Shown: in pieces, positions 24,700 through 33,015 of the stretch
Layout of the letters: each line of letters opens with the position of its first letter
How positions within the stretch are numbered: the first letter of the stretch is position 1
Assembly (NCBI RefSeq): GCF_028293835.1
Contig: NZ_JAQGNX010000112.1
Location: 1 to 36,388, forward strand
From: Pseudomonas sp.
Lineage (GTDB): Bacteria > Pseudomonadota > Gammaproteobacteria > Pseudomonadales > Pseudomonadaceae
DNA length: 36,388 nucleotides
Direction of reading: 5' to 3'
Position numbers and translations under genes: made by a program
The notes under the pieces: generated by a model
Told to the model about the DNA's origin: nothing
The model's database searches: none
The model's input: the letters and a program-made list of their open reading frames with translations, nothing else

Positions 24700-24943
24700 G
24701 GCGGCTCCGGGGCAGGCCGGGGAGTATAACGGCGCAAAGCCGAAAGGTTGCTCAGTCGCAGCAATAGTTTTCACACAGCCTGAGAGGCGTTCGGCAATAG
24801 GCGCCCGCTAAACCCGTCGCCATCAACCCCCCATCAAAACATCACCCACAGCCCAACCACACAATCGCACGAAGCCCCACGCCAATAGTCTTAGCTAGGA
24901 AGCATTTGCCTTGTATAGTTGCCCCTTCTTTCAGGAGATCCAC

Positions 24944-25363
24944 ATGCGTATACCCTCCCGTTTCATCGGCGGCGTTCTGGTCGCCGCACTGCTGACTCAA
25001 ATGACCGCTTGCGGCAGTATTTTCTTCCCGGACCGGCGCGGTCAGATTGACGGCAAGGTCGATCCTTTGATTATCGGTCTCGATGCCATCGGCTTGTTGT
25101 TTTACATCGTCCCAGGCCTGATCGCGTTTGCCGTCGATTTCACCACCGGTGCGATTTACCTGCCGGCGGGTAAGACTGCTCAGGTCAATCCAGAAAAATT
25201 GCGGCCTGCGGTCAAGGCCGACGGCAGCATCGATAACAGCAAATTGCAGACCATCCTCGAAAACGAATTGGGTCGCAGCTTGCCGCTTAACGACCCACGT
25301 CTGATCCAGCACCGAGGCAGTGCGCAACAGTTGGCGATGTTCGGCCTGCAACCGTCCGCCTGA
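24944..25363 (+). CDS. YceK/YidQ-like lipoprotein
   Basis: Encodes 139 residues from the ATG at 24944, with AGGAG 8 bases upstream; an earlier in-frame start lacks a site and would hide the signal. The signal IPSRFIGGVLVAALLTQMTAC ends in a lipobox-like MTAC, so Cys21 is probably lipidated. Next come CGSIFFPDRRGQIDG, LIIGLDAIGLLFYIVPGLIA and VDFTTGAIYLPAG. The VDFxTxxIYLP stretch is typical of the DUF1375 (YceK/YidQ) lipoproteins. It is an envelope protein of unknown role. The cation diffusion facilitator gene starts 14 bases later, so they probably form one operon. Confidence 0.82.
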   Translation: MRIPSRFIGGVLVAALLTQMTACGSIFFPDRRGQIDGKVDPLIIGLDAIGLLFYIVPGLIAFAVDFTTGAIYLPAGKTAQVNPEKLRPAVKADGSIDNSKLQTILENELGRSLPLNDPRLIQHRGSAQQLAMFGLQPSA

Positions 25364-25377
25364 TCCAGGGAACCGTT

Positions 25378-26274
25378 ATGAACACCAGCCCCGAACATGA
25401 ACGCTTGTTGCGTTTGGCGACCCGTGCGTCGCTCGTCGTCGCGAGCATTTTGATCGTCGCCAAAGGCATTGCCTGGTGGCTCAGCGGCTCGGTCAGCCTG
25501 CTGGCGGGGCTGACCGACTCGGCACTGGACGGCGTCGCGTCGTTTCTCAATTTGCTGGCGGTGCATTACGCGTTGCAGCCTGCCGATGACGACCATCGTT
25601 ACGGACACGGCAAGGCTGAGGCGCTGTCTGGCATCGCCCAGTCGTTGTTCATTGGCGCGAGTGCGATGTTGATCGCTTATCAGGCGATTGACCGTATTTT
25701 GCATCCGACGCCTTTGGGCGCCCCGGGCCTGGGCATTGCGGTGATGGTGTTATCGATTGCGCTGACCGTGGCGTTGTTGGTGCTGCAACACAAAGTTATC
25801 CGCGAAACCGGCTCGACGGCCATTCGTGCGGACTCGTTGCACTATCGTTCAGACTTATTGCTCAACGCCAGTATTTTGGTGGCCTTGATCCTGGCTTTGT
25901 TTGGCTGGCAGCAACTGGATGCGTACTTTGGTCTGGCGATTGCCGTTTACATCTTGTGGAGTTCGATCCAGATCGCCCGTGAGACCGTGTCGGTGCTGAT
26001 GGATGAAGAGTTGCCTGCGGACATCAGCCTGAACATGCTGGAATTGGCGCGCGGTGTACCCGGCGTTCTCGGGGCCCACGATTTGCGCACGCGGATATCC
26101 GGCAACCACTGGTTCATTCAGTTGCATCTGGAATTACCGGGACATTTGACGCTGACGGTAGCCCACGCACTGTGTGATCGCGTGGCCGACGCTATAGAAG
26201 ACGAATACCCGAAAGCCGAAGTGCTGGTGCACGCCGACCCTCGAGAAGTGGTCATGAAAACAGCCGGCGTTTGA
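25378..26274 (+). CDS. Cation diffusion facilitator (FieF/YiiP-like) metal exporter
   Basis: Encodes 298 residues, the usual length of YiiP. Six membrane segments fill the first 210 residues. The transport-site motifs are SLLAGLTDSALDG (DxxxD in helix 2) and AIRADSLHYRSDLLLN (HxxxD in helix 5), and DDHRYGHGKAEALSG is the loop histidine motif. The C-terminal cytoplasmic domain has the ferredoxin-like fold with HDLRTRISGNHWFIQLHLEL and AEVLVHADP. It works as a proton-coupled antiporter exporting Zn2+ or Fe2+ across the inner membrane. The exact metal is not read from sequence. Confidence 0.92.
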   Translation: MNTSPEHERLLRLATRASLVVASILIVAKGIAWWLSGSVSLLAGLTDSALDGVASFLNLLAVHYALQPADDDHRYGHGKAEALSGIAQSLFIGASAMLIAYQAIDRILHPTPLGAPGLGIAVMVLSIALTVALLVLQHKVIRETGSTAIRADSLHYRSDLLLNASILVALILALFGWQQLDAYFGLAIAVYILWSSIQIARETVSVLMDEELPADISLNMLELARGVPGVLGAHDLRTRISGNHWFIQLHLELPGHLTLTVAHALCDRVADAIEDEYPKAEVLVHADPREVVMKTAGV

Positions 26275-26285
26275 CGGCTGCTTTT
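26262..26285 (+). terminator. Weak terminator-like hairpin after the metal exporter
   Basis: AGCCG and CGGCT form a short stem around an 8-base loop overlapping the stop codon, followed by GCTTTT. It is short, so termination is only a guess; the next gene is convergent. Confidence 0.35.
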
Positions 26286-26310
26286 ATGGATTCAGGAAGG
26301 TGCTCAGCGG

Positions 26311-27570
26311 TTAGTTGACGCTGTAGCCACGCTGAACCAGACAACCACCCATTGCGCGCCGATAGATGTCGACGACTTGGGGAGAAGGCGCATACGTCAC
26401 GGACTGTGGGTCGAATCCGCTCTGATTGACGCCATACATATGGCAGTCATACATGTCCTGTTGTTGCTGTTCCTGGCTCTGGCCGTTGGCAGGATAAGCC
26501 GTTGGGTCATAGCTGTAAGCCGACGCGTCCTGCTGGGGCTGGGGCTGGGGCTCAGGGCTGTAGATCGGCTCGGCACCTTGGGGTGGCTCGGCGACCACAT
26601 AGTCTTGGGTGTCCTGCTGATACAGGTAGTAAGTTCCTGCCGCAACAAAGAACAACGTACTGCCCATCCAGACTTCTTGCGAATAAGACGGTAACTCGTG
26701 AACGCGGATTCCCCGTGGCGGCTGCACGATTACATAACGTGGGCCTTGTGGCCGATACCAATAGCCACCCGAGTAAAAATAATCCTGGCCATGCCAGCCG
26801 ACCCGCGAACGGCTGCCGGGGATGCTGTTGATCACATAACCTGGACGATATTGCGGACCTGGGCCCCAACCATTTCCGTGCCCGTCCGGGCGGCCGTTCC
26901 AATGATCGTTGCCGGGGCGACCGTCACCACCACCTGGCCGAGGCGGTTGACCGCCACCTTGCCAGTGCTGGTTGTTGTTACTTTGCCGATTATCCTGGTA
27001 GTTACCCTGGCGCGGCTGTGATTGTCGCACTTCGTCAGGACGCCCCTGAATGGGCAGGCGCGCAGCGGCGTCTTGATGTTGCTGCTGTTGCTGGCGCTCT
27101 TGTTGCTGACGTTGTTGATCCTGCTGCTGATGCTGTTGCTGCTGCACCTGTTGCTGACGTTGCTGATCTTGCTGCTGGCGCTGTTGCTGCTGCACCTGCT
27201 GCTGACGTTGTTGATCCTGCTGTTGGCGCTGTTGCTGCTGCACCTGTTGCTGACGTTGTTGATCTTGCTGCTGATGCTGCTGCACCTGCTGCTGACGTTG
27301 TTGATCCTGCTGCTGGCGCTGTTGCTGCTGCACCTGCTGCTGACGTTGCTGATCCTGCTGCTGATGCTGTTGCTGCTGCACCTGCTGATGTTGTTGCTGT
27401 TCTTGCTGCTGATGTTGCTGTTGCTGTTGCTGCTGGCCACCTTGAGGACGTCCAGGCGGGTGTTCGTGATTTTCGCCCGGCCCATCACCCTGGCCTTCAG
27501 CCAACACCTGAGCGCTGATACTCAAACATAGCAAACTAACACCGGCCAAACGCCAGATGCACGATTTCAT
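26311..27570 (-). CDS. Exported glutamine-repeat protein, DUF6515-like
   Basis: Encodes 419 residues from the ATG at 27570, with GAGGAAAGC just before it. A signal peptide is clear (CIWRLAGVSLLCLSISAQVLA, cleaved at about 24). The next 140 or so residues are low-complexity tandem repeats built on QQQDQQRQQQVQQQQR. A Gly/Pro/Asn-rich part follows (GGDGRPGNDHWNGRPDGHG), then a folded C-terminal domain: GWHGQDYFYSGGYWYRPQG, YVIVQPPRGIRVHELP and TYYLYQQDTQDYVVAEPP, the pattern of DUF6515 proteins. It is probably periplasmic or outer-membrane linked; function unknown. The repeats make length variation between strains likely. Confidence 0.82.
   Translation of the reverse strand: MKSCIWRLAGVSLLCLSISAQVLAEGQGDGPGENHEHPPGRPQGGQQQQQQQHQQQEQQQHQQVQQQQHQQQDQQRQQQVQQQQRQQQDQQRQQQVQQHQQQDQQRQQQVQQQQRQQQDQQRQQQVQQQQRQQQDQQRQQQVQQQQHQQQDQQRQQQERQQQQQHQDAAARLPIQGRPDEVRQSQPRQGNYQDNRQSNNNQHWQGGGQPPRPGGGDGRPGNDHWNGRPDGHGNGWGPGPQYRPGYVINSIPGSRSRVGWHGQDYFYSGGYWYRPQGPRYVIVQPPRGIRVHELPSYSQEVWMGSTLFFVAAGTYYLYQQDTQDYVVAEPPQGAEPIYSPEPQPQPQQDASAYSYDPTAYPANGQSQEQQQQDMYDCHMYGVNQSGFDPQSVTYAPSPQVVDIYRRAMGGCLVQRGYSVN
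27080..27440 (-). repeat. CAG/CAA-rich tandem coding repeats
   Basis: Imperfect units of about 48-51 bases (and shorter variants) coding for QQQDQQRQQQVQQQQR-type blocks. CAG and CAA alternate, which slows but does not prevent slippage. The opposite strand is an artefactual Leu-rich or Ala/Asp/Val-rich frame. Confidence 0.85.
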
Positions 27571-27692
27571 GCTTTCCTCACTGTGGTGCAAATGCCCATT
27601 GATAAGACTGCCTAGTGGATGCGCCATGGGGCAGCACTCTAACAGTCCATTCGACAGCGTGCGGGCGCTTTTAGCAGAACGGCACGCACAAT

Positions 27693-27719
27693 AAAAAGGG
27701 AGCCTGCTGGCTCCCCTTT
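27693..27719 (-). terminator. Orphan intrinsic terminator
   Basis: On the minus strand GGGGAGCC-AGCA-GGCTCCC followed by TTTTTATT. It stands upstream of the DUF6515-like gene and has no clear gene before it on that strand; the only candidate is a 41-codon frame at 27736-27861 without a ribosome site. Transcription into it would have to start between about 27740 and 28000. Confidence 0.65.
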
Positions 27720-28019
27720 GGAAATTCGTCCGTACTCAACGCTTTTGGCGCTGGCTCACCTCACGCCGTCTTCTGGACAGTGTGTAGCCCGGTGGCCTAA
27801 TCAACCCTGTTTGGGCTGACGGCCGCAGCTGACCTGATTCGGAGAGCCGCGCTGGACGCATGTCCGGGCAGTGATTTTGTTAAGCAGTGATTCTGTTGAT
27901 AAGAATAGGCCTGAGACACCGGCAGTCGATTGCGAATATTGCTTATAAAAACATCACTTGCGCAATTTTTAGCTTCGTATCCATAATCCAGCGCAATAGA
28001 TATTGGAAAGGTGAGAACT
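27720..28019. other. Intergenic region before the Lrp-type regulator
   Basis: No supportable gene. The part nearest the regulator (27940-28010) is AT-richer and probably holds its promoter. The minus strand carries the small frame at 27736-27861 that would end in the orphan terminator. Confidence 0.4.
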
Positions 28020-28499
28020 GTGAGCAAACTCGACAGATATGACCTGAGCATTTTGGCCGAATTGCAGCGCGACGCCCGAATCTCCAATCAGGAGCTGGCC
28101 GAGCGCATTGGCTTGTCCCCCTCACCGTGTTCTCGACGGGTCAAGCAGCTTGAAGACGACGGATACATTTCTCGTCAAGTGGCTCTGCTCGACCGTAAAA
28201 AACTTGGACTGAGCCTGACAGCCTACGTGCTAATCGGAATGGACCGACACACGCCAGACCGCTTCGAGCACTTTGAACAGCAGATTCGCACGCTGCCGCA
28301 AGTGTTGGAATGCAGCCTGGTCACCGGAATGGATGCCGACTACCAGTTGAAAGTCGTCGTACCCGACATGGATCACTATCAGAAACTGCTGCTGGGCCAT
28401 TTGACCCGCATTGAAGGCGTTACCAGTGTGCGGTCCAGTTTTGTGCTGAACCAGGTACTGGCCAGCACCGAACTACCGTTGACGCACCTGCGACCTTAA
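28020..28499 (+). CDS. Lrp/AsnC-family transcriptional regulator
   Basis: Encodes 159 residues from the GTG at 28020 with GGTGAG 4-9 bases upstream; a GTG at 28011 is in frame but fits the site less well. The start SKLDRYDLSILAELQRDARI leads into the helix-turn-helix SNQELAERIGLSPSPCSRRVKQLEDDGYI (split here as SNQELAERIGLSPS and PCSRRVKQLEDDGYI). The C-terminal RAM domain has TAYVLIGMDRHTP, VLECSLVTGMDADYQLKVVV and GVTSVRSSFVLNQV. Such regulators bind an amino acid and act as dimers or octamers. The ligand is unknown, and no obvious target gene is adjacent. Confidence 0.93.
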   Translation: MSKLDRYDLSILAELQRDARISNQELAERIGLSPSPCSRRVKQLEDDGYISRQVALLDRKKLGLSLTAYVLIGMDRHTPDRFEHFEQQIRTLPQVLECSLVTGMDADYQLKVVVPDMDHYQKLLLGHLTRIEGVTSVRSSFVLNQVLASTELPLTHLRP

Positions 28500-28528
28500 G
28501 CGCACTACGCGGCGCCTGGGACGCTGCG

Positions 28529-28534
28529 TATAAT
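28529..28534 (+). promoter_or_regulatory. Candidate -10 element of the DUF2788 gene
   Basis: TATAAT 29 bases upstream of the DUF2788 start. No good -35 is seen, so the call rests on one hexamer. Confidence 0.35.
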
Positions 28535-28563
28535 CTTCGGGCATCGCCGACCGGCTGGAGACA

Positions 28564-28773
28564 ATGATGAACATAGACCCCGCAGTGTTTGAAGAGTGGA
28601 TGATGACGATCCTGGTCACCATTCTCGTCGGATTCATGGGCTTCATCGTTTGGGACTTGGCGAAGAAGTCCAAGGCCGGCAAATTTGGCACCATCATCCT
28701 GTTCTGCGTACTGGGGCTGGGGATTCTCGCCTTTGTGATCAAAAGCGTCGTGATTGCGTTTCTCGAGGCCTGA
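28564..28773 (+). CDS. DUF2788 small membrane protein
   Basis: Encodes 69 residues; two adjacent ATGs (28564, 28567) follow GGAG. Two membrane helices, about 13-31 (WMMTILVTILVGFMGFIVW) and 41-64 (GTIILFCVLGLGILAFVIKS), are joined by the basic loop DLAKKSKAGKF. This matches DUF2788 in length and loop. The loop charge predicts both ends outside and the loop in the cytoplasm. Role unknown. Confidence 0.85.
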   Translation: MMNIDPAVFEEWMMTILVTILVGFMGFIVWDLAKKSKAGKFGTIILFCVLGLGILAFVIKSVVIAFLEA

Positions 28774-28836
28774 AAGCATAGCGACAGCGCGGCGTCTGGA
28801 CGACGGGCGACCTTCTACTCAGGATTGGGGATGAGA

Positions 28837-29472
28837 TCACAACTTGGCCGGCACTTCCCGCCACTGCCCCGGTTCCAGCCCTTCAATCGTCCAGTCGCCA
28901 ATCCGCACCCGTACCAAGCGCAATGTCGGTAGCCCGACGGCAGCAGTCATGCGGCGCACTTGTCGGTTGCGGCCTTCCTTGATAATCAGTTCCAGCCAAC
29001 GGGTGGGCAAATGTTGCCGGAAACGTACCGGCGGAGTGCGCGGCCACAGTTCTGGCTCGTCCAACTGACGCACCTGGGCCGGCAATGTCGGACCATCGTT
29101 CAGCTCGACGCCCTCCCGCAGGCGCTGCAACTGCTCCTCGGATGGCTCGCCGTCGACCTGCACCCAATAGGTTTTAGCCAATTTATGCCTTGGGTCGGCA
29201 ATCCGCGCCTGTAATTGACCGTCGTTGGTCAGCAGCAATAAACCTTCGCTGTCCCGGTCCAGTCGCCCAGCCGGATAGATGCCCGGAATATCGATGAAAT
29301 TTTTCAGGGTTGGCCGCCCTTCTGCGTCGCTGAATTGCGTCAACACATCGAACGGTTTGTTAAACAGAATCAGCTTGGGTTCGGCAGGCGGAGCTTTGGC
29401 AACCCGTCGCTTTTCATTGCTCGGTGAGCCAATGGCAGGACGGCGCGGCGCGGGACGTTGGGTGCGGGGCAT
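28837..29472 (-). CDS. rluE: 23S rRNA pseudouridine synthase, RluE/RsuA family
   Basis: Encodes 211 residues. After a basic, disordered N-terminus of about 30 residues comes [17 protein letters not shown], then the catalytic-aspartate motif [21 protein letters not shown] (Asp in GRLDRDSEG). Further on are [16 protein letters not shown] and [21 protein letters not shown], characteristic of the RsuA/RluB/E/F branch. There is no S4 domain, which fits RluE (U2457 in E. coli 23S rRNA) rather than RluB or RluF. It isomerises one uridine in 23S rRNA. The start lacks a strong Shine-Dalgarno. Confidence 0.88.
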   Translation of the reverse strand: MPRTQRPAPRRPAIGSPSNEKRRVAKAPPAEPKLILFNKPFDVLTQFSDAEGRPTLKNFIDIPGIYPAGRLDRDSEGLLLLTNDGQLQARIADPRHKLAKTYWVQVDGEPSEEQLQRLREGVELNDGPTLPAQVRQLDEPELWPRTPPVRFRQHLPTRWLELIIKEGRNRQVRRMTAAVGLPTLRLVRVRIGDWTIEGLEPGQWREVPAKL

Positions 29473-29545
29473 GACGGTCAGTATTCGAGAACAGAAAGGA
29501 CCACTTTAGTGGCCCTTGGCGTAAATACCTACCCGAACCGCTTAA

Positions 29546-31018
29546 TTAACGGAACGGCGGCTCGTCGAAGCTGCGCAATTTGCGTGAGTGCAGCGAGTTG
29601 AGTTGCGTGCGCAACAGGTCGACAGCGGCGATGCCGATTTTCAAATGCTGGCTGACCGCGCGTTCATAAAAAGCGTTGGCCGAACCCGGCAATTTGATTT
29701 CGCTGTGCAACGGTTTGTCCGACACGCAGAGCAACGTGCCATACGGCACCCGCAGGCGGTAACCCTGGGCTGCGATGGTGCCGCTTTCCATGTCCACCGC
29801 GACCGCGCGCGACAGATTGATAAGCGGACGCTCTTGCGCCCAGCGCAGCTCCCAGTTGCGGTCGTCGTACGTCAGGACGGTACCGGTGCGCAGGCGCTTC
29901 TTCAGGTCATCACCACGTTCACCGGTGATTTGCGCAGCCGCTTCTTGTAGCGCAAGTTGGACTTCGGCCAACGCTGGAATCGGAATGTTTGGCGGCACAA
30001 CCCGGTCGAGAATCCCGTCGCGGCGCATGTAGGCGTGCGCCAATACGTAGTCGCCGATGGTCTGCGATTGGCGCAGGCCGCCGCAGTGGCCAATCATCAA
30101 CCAGCAGTGCGGACGCAGCACCGCCAAGTGGTCGGTAATGTTTTTCGCATTGGAGGGCCCGACGCCGATATTTACCAACGTCACGCCGTGACCATCAGAT
30201 GCAATCAAGTGGTAGGCCGGCATTTGATAGCGATGCCACACCACACCCGCAACCACGCTTTGCGCCTCGTCATGGCTCATGTTTTTGTCGACAACCACGT
30301 TGCCCGGCAAAACCATACGCACAAAACGCGGATCGTCGCGCAATTGGTCGAGACCATGAGCGATAAATTGATCGACGTAGCGGTGGTAGTTGGTCAGCAA
30401 GATCCACGGCTGAACGTGACGCCAGTCGCTGCCGGTGTAATGCACCAGGCGGCGCAGGGAGAAATCCACCCGCGCAGCGTCGAACAGTGCCAATGGCAAC
30501 GGGTCGGTATTGGCCCAATCGTAGAGGCCATCGGCAATTCCATCAGTGGCAGCCGACAAGTCGGTGCTCGGGAACACACGGGCCAGCGCCGCAGCGGTTA
30601 CGCCGGAACCGGCCAGTTCATCGCCCTGCTCGACGACGTATGGGTAAGGAATGTTTTGCTCGCTGACACCCACCGTTACTGTCACGGTAAAGTCGTTCAT
30701 CAAGGGCACCAGTTGCTCAAGCAAATAGGCGCGGAAGGAAGACGGATGGGTGACGGTGACGCTGTAAGTGCCGGGTAACTGGACCTTGGCGTAGGCGCGA
30801 GTGGTCAACGGCACTTCGCCCTGGCAAAGATAAACCAGGCGCAATTCAGGATAACGGAACAGTTCACGCTCAGCCGCGCTAGGTTCGACGCGGTCTTTGA
30901 GGTAACGCTTAAGCGCTTGGCTCAACGCGGTGGTGGCACGTTCGTGCAGCACGGCCAGACGGTCTACAGCTTGCTCGGCAGTTTCAACGACAATAAAAGC
31001 TTCGGTCACGTTACACAT
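29546..31018 (-). CDS. amn: AMP nucleosidase
   Basis: Encodes 490 residues from the ATG at 31018 (E. coli Amn has 484); a GTG nine bases on is an alternative. The N-terminal AMNp domain (about 10-180) has LFRYPELRLVYLCQGEVP and the regulatory region. The C-terminal nucleosidase domain, of purine nucleoside phosphorylase fold, has VTLVNIGVGPSNAKNITDHL, LMIGHCGGLRQSQTIGDYVL and AVDMESGTIAAQGYRLRVPY with the catalytic-type VDMES. It hydrolyses AMP to adenine and ribose 5-phosphate, adjusting AMP pools in the cytoplasm. Confidence 0.93.
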   Translation of the reverse strand: MCNVTEAFIVVETAEQAVDRLAVLHERATTALSQALKRYLKDRVEPSAAERELFRYPELRLVYLCQGEVPLTTRAYAKVQLPGTYSVTVTHPSSFRAYLLEQLVPLMNDFTVTVTVGVSEQNIPYPYVVEQGDELAGSGVTAAALARVFPSTDLSAATDGIADGLYDWANTDPLPLALFDAARVDFSLRRLVHYTGSDWRHVQPWILLTNYHRYVDQFIAHGLDQLRDDPRFVRMVLPGNVVVDKNMSHDEAQSVVAGVVWHRYQMPAYHLIASDGHGVTLVNIGVGPSNAKNITDHLAVLRPHCWLMIGHCGGLRQSQTIGDYVLAHAYMRRDGILDRVVPPNIPIPALAEVQLALQEAAAQITGERGDDLKKRLRTGTVLTYDDRNWELRWAQERPLINLSRAVAVDMESGTIAAQGYRLRVPYGTLLCVSDKPLHSEIKLPGSANAFYERAVSQHLKIGIAAVDLLRTQLNSLHSRKLRSFDEPPFR

Positions 31019-31212
31019 CCTGTCTGATCTTGCAGACCTGTATCTTGCCTGCATCTCAGCGTGGGGGCCAAGGTTTCCGCATCGTGCGGCAATCGCAGCA
31101 TTCGCCAGTTCCTACAGAAATTTTCGGCAGGACCAGTCCCTACAGGTTTTGTGTTTGCTGCGCGACAGCGCGGCGTCGAAGACGTGGTGGACCCTTCTAC
31201 AGGCCATTGGCG

Positions 31213-32862
31213 TCACCCCACATGCGGCGACGAGCGGGCGACCAGTGCGGCGACGTCTACTCCGCGCGGCAACGCGCCGTACACTGCACCGGTCGAGCCT
31301 AGTCGGCTGCTGATAAAACCGTCACTGACGCTGGCGTTACCCGCTTCGAGCAGCAGTTTTGCCTGCAAGGCGATGGCGATGTCTTCAGTTAATTGCCGGG
31401 CACGGTATTGAATGTCGCTGGTGTCGTTGAACGCTCGTTTAAGCTGCTCGATGTGTCCGGCCAAGCGCTTGTCACCGTGACCGTCGCCCAATTCGTCGAA
31501 TAACGCGTCCAGCACGCCAGGCTCTTTCGACAGCGCACGCAGCACATCCAGGCACTGCACATTGCCAGAACCTTCCCAAGTCGAGTTGACCGGTGCCTCG
31601 CGGTACAGACGCGGCAAGATGCTGTCTTCGACATAGCCGGCGCCGCCCATGCATTCCGCGGCTTCGTTGATCATCGCCGGGGCGCGTTTGCAGATCCAAT
31701 ACTTGCCCACCGCCGTTACCAGGCGGGCAAAGCGACCCTCCTGGGAATCTTGCAGATGGTCCAGGGCACGACCCATACGCAGGGTCAGGGCCAACGCCGC
31801 TTCGCTTTCCAGGGCTAAATCGGCCAATACGTTTTGCATCAGCGGTTGCTCACTGAGCACTCGGCCGCCGACGCTGCGATGGGCGCAGTGGTGTGCCGCC
31901 TGGGTCAGGGCCTGGCGCATCAAGGCGCTGGAGCCGACCATGCAATCGAAACGGGTCATGGCGACCATTTCAATAATGGTCGGCACGCCACGGCCTTCTT
32001 CGCCGATCATCCACGCTAACGCGCCGCGAAACTCGACCTCGCTGGACGCATTGGACCAATTACCCAGTTTGTTTTTCAGCCGCTGAATGTAGAACTCATT
32101 GCGCGTGTCGTCCGGCCGATGGCGTGGCAGCAAAAAGCAGGTCAACCCCTTCTCGGTTTGGGCGAGGGTCAGAAAGCCATCGCACATGGGCGCCGAGCAA
32201 AACCATTTATGTCCGACCAGTTCATACGCCTGGCCAGGTCCAGGGCTGCCTACTGGATTATCGCGAGTGGTATTGGCGCGCACGTCGGTGCCGCACTGTT
32301 TCTCGGTCATCGCCATGCCAATGGTCGCGCCCCCTTTATGATTGATTCCTACATTGCGGGGGTCGTATTGCGTGGCGAGAATTTTCGGTAACCAGATATC
32401 CGCCAGATCCGGCTGGATTTTCATTGCCGGCACGCTGGCAAAAGTCATGGTCAGTGGGCACCCGCTGCCAGCTTCGGCCTGGCTATGCAGGTAACTCATG
32501 GCCGCCCGGGCAACATGGGCGCCAGGCTGCGGGTCAGTCCATGGCAAGGACGGAATGCCGTGTTCAACGGCGGTGCGCATCAGTTCGTGATACGCCGGAT
32601 GAAACTCCACCAGATCAATCCGACGCCCGTAGCGGTCATGGCTGACAAATACCGGCTTGTTTTCATTGGCCAGGAAACCGGCCGCCATTAACGGCCCGCC
32701 GGCCAACGCGCCGTACGCATCGATTCGCGACTGCGCCCAGCCAGCGCCGTACCGCTGCGACCACTCTTGCAACGGCAGGTCGACGCGATAAAGGTTTACA
32801 CCATCCAGCGACGGCGGTTGATTGGTGACTTCGTGGGTCTCGGCGAACTGATGCAGGTTCAT
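31213..32862 (-). CDS. aidB: Acyl-CoA dehydrogenase, AidB type
   Basis: Encodes 549 residues (E. coli AidB has 541) from the ATG at 32862 with CAGGAG upstream. The N-terminus FAETHEVTNQPPSLDGVNLY is the AidB signature start. The flavin-binding body includes GMAMTEKQCGTDVRANTT and YELVGHKWFCSAPMCDGFL, then RFDCMVGSSALMRQAL, NEAAECMGGAGYVEDSILPR and NSTWEGSGNVQCLDVLRAL. E. coli AidB is an FAD protein with weak isovaleryl-CoA dehydrogenase activity, linked to the adaptive response to alkylation and binding DNA near protected promoters. Here no ada/alkB neighbours are visible. Confidence 0.92.
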   Translation of the reverse strand: MNLHQFAETHEVTNQPPSLDGVNLYRVDLPLQEWSQRYGAGWAQSRIDAYGALAGGPLMAAGFLANENKPVFVSHDRYGRRIDLVEFHPAYHELMRTAVEHGIPSLPWTDPQPGAHVARAAMSYLHSQAEAGSGCPLTMTFASVPAMKIQPDLADIWLPKILATQYDPRNVGINHKGGATIGMAMTEKQCGTDVRANTTRDNPVGSPGPGQAYELVGHKWFCSAPMCDGFLTLAQTEKGLTCFLLPRHRPDDTRNEFYIQRLKNKLGNWSNASSEVEFRGALAWMIGEEGRGVPTIIEMVAMTRFDCMVGSSALMRQALTQAAHHCAHRSVGGRVLSEQPLMQNVLADLALESEAALALTLRMGRALDHLQDSQEGRFARLVTAVGKYWICKRAPAMINEAAECMGGAGYVEDSILPRLYREAPVNSTWEGSGNVQCLDVLRALSKEPGVLDALFDELGDGHGDKRLAGHIEQLKRAFNDTSDIQYRARQLTEDIAIALQAKLLLEAGNASVSDGFISSRLGSTGAVYGALPRGVDVAALVARSSPHVG

Positions 32863-33015
32863 GAGGGCGCTCCTGTCCAGGCGGTGTCTGCTCAAGCGTG
32901 CCGGAAAGGCACGTCCTATACAACCAAGTGAATCACGTGCAACCAGGCTGTACAAAGCGCCATATCGGACTTAAACGCTGGCATTTCCACCTGAAAACCA
33001 TCGCAGAAATGGCTC

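Noticed and set aside
27018..27531. Long plus-strand open frames rich in Leu or in Ala/Asp/Val
   Set aside because: They are antisense readings of the CAG/CAA glutamine repeats; the minus-strand gene has a signal peptide, a ribosome site and a recognisable C-terminal domain.
29957..30778. A 273-codon plus-strand frame
   Set aside because: Antisense to amn, whose motifs and length are certain.
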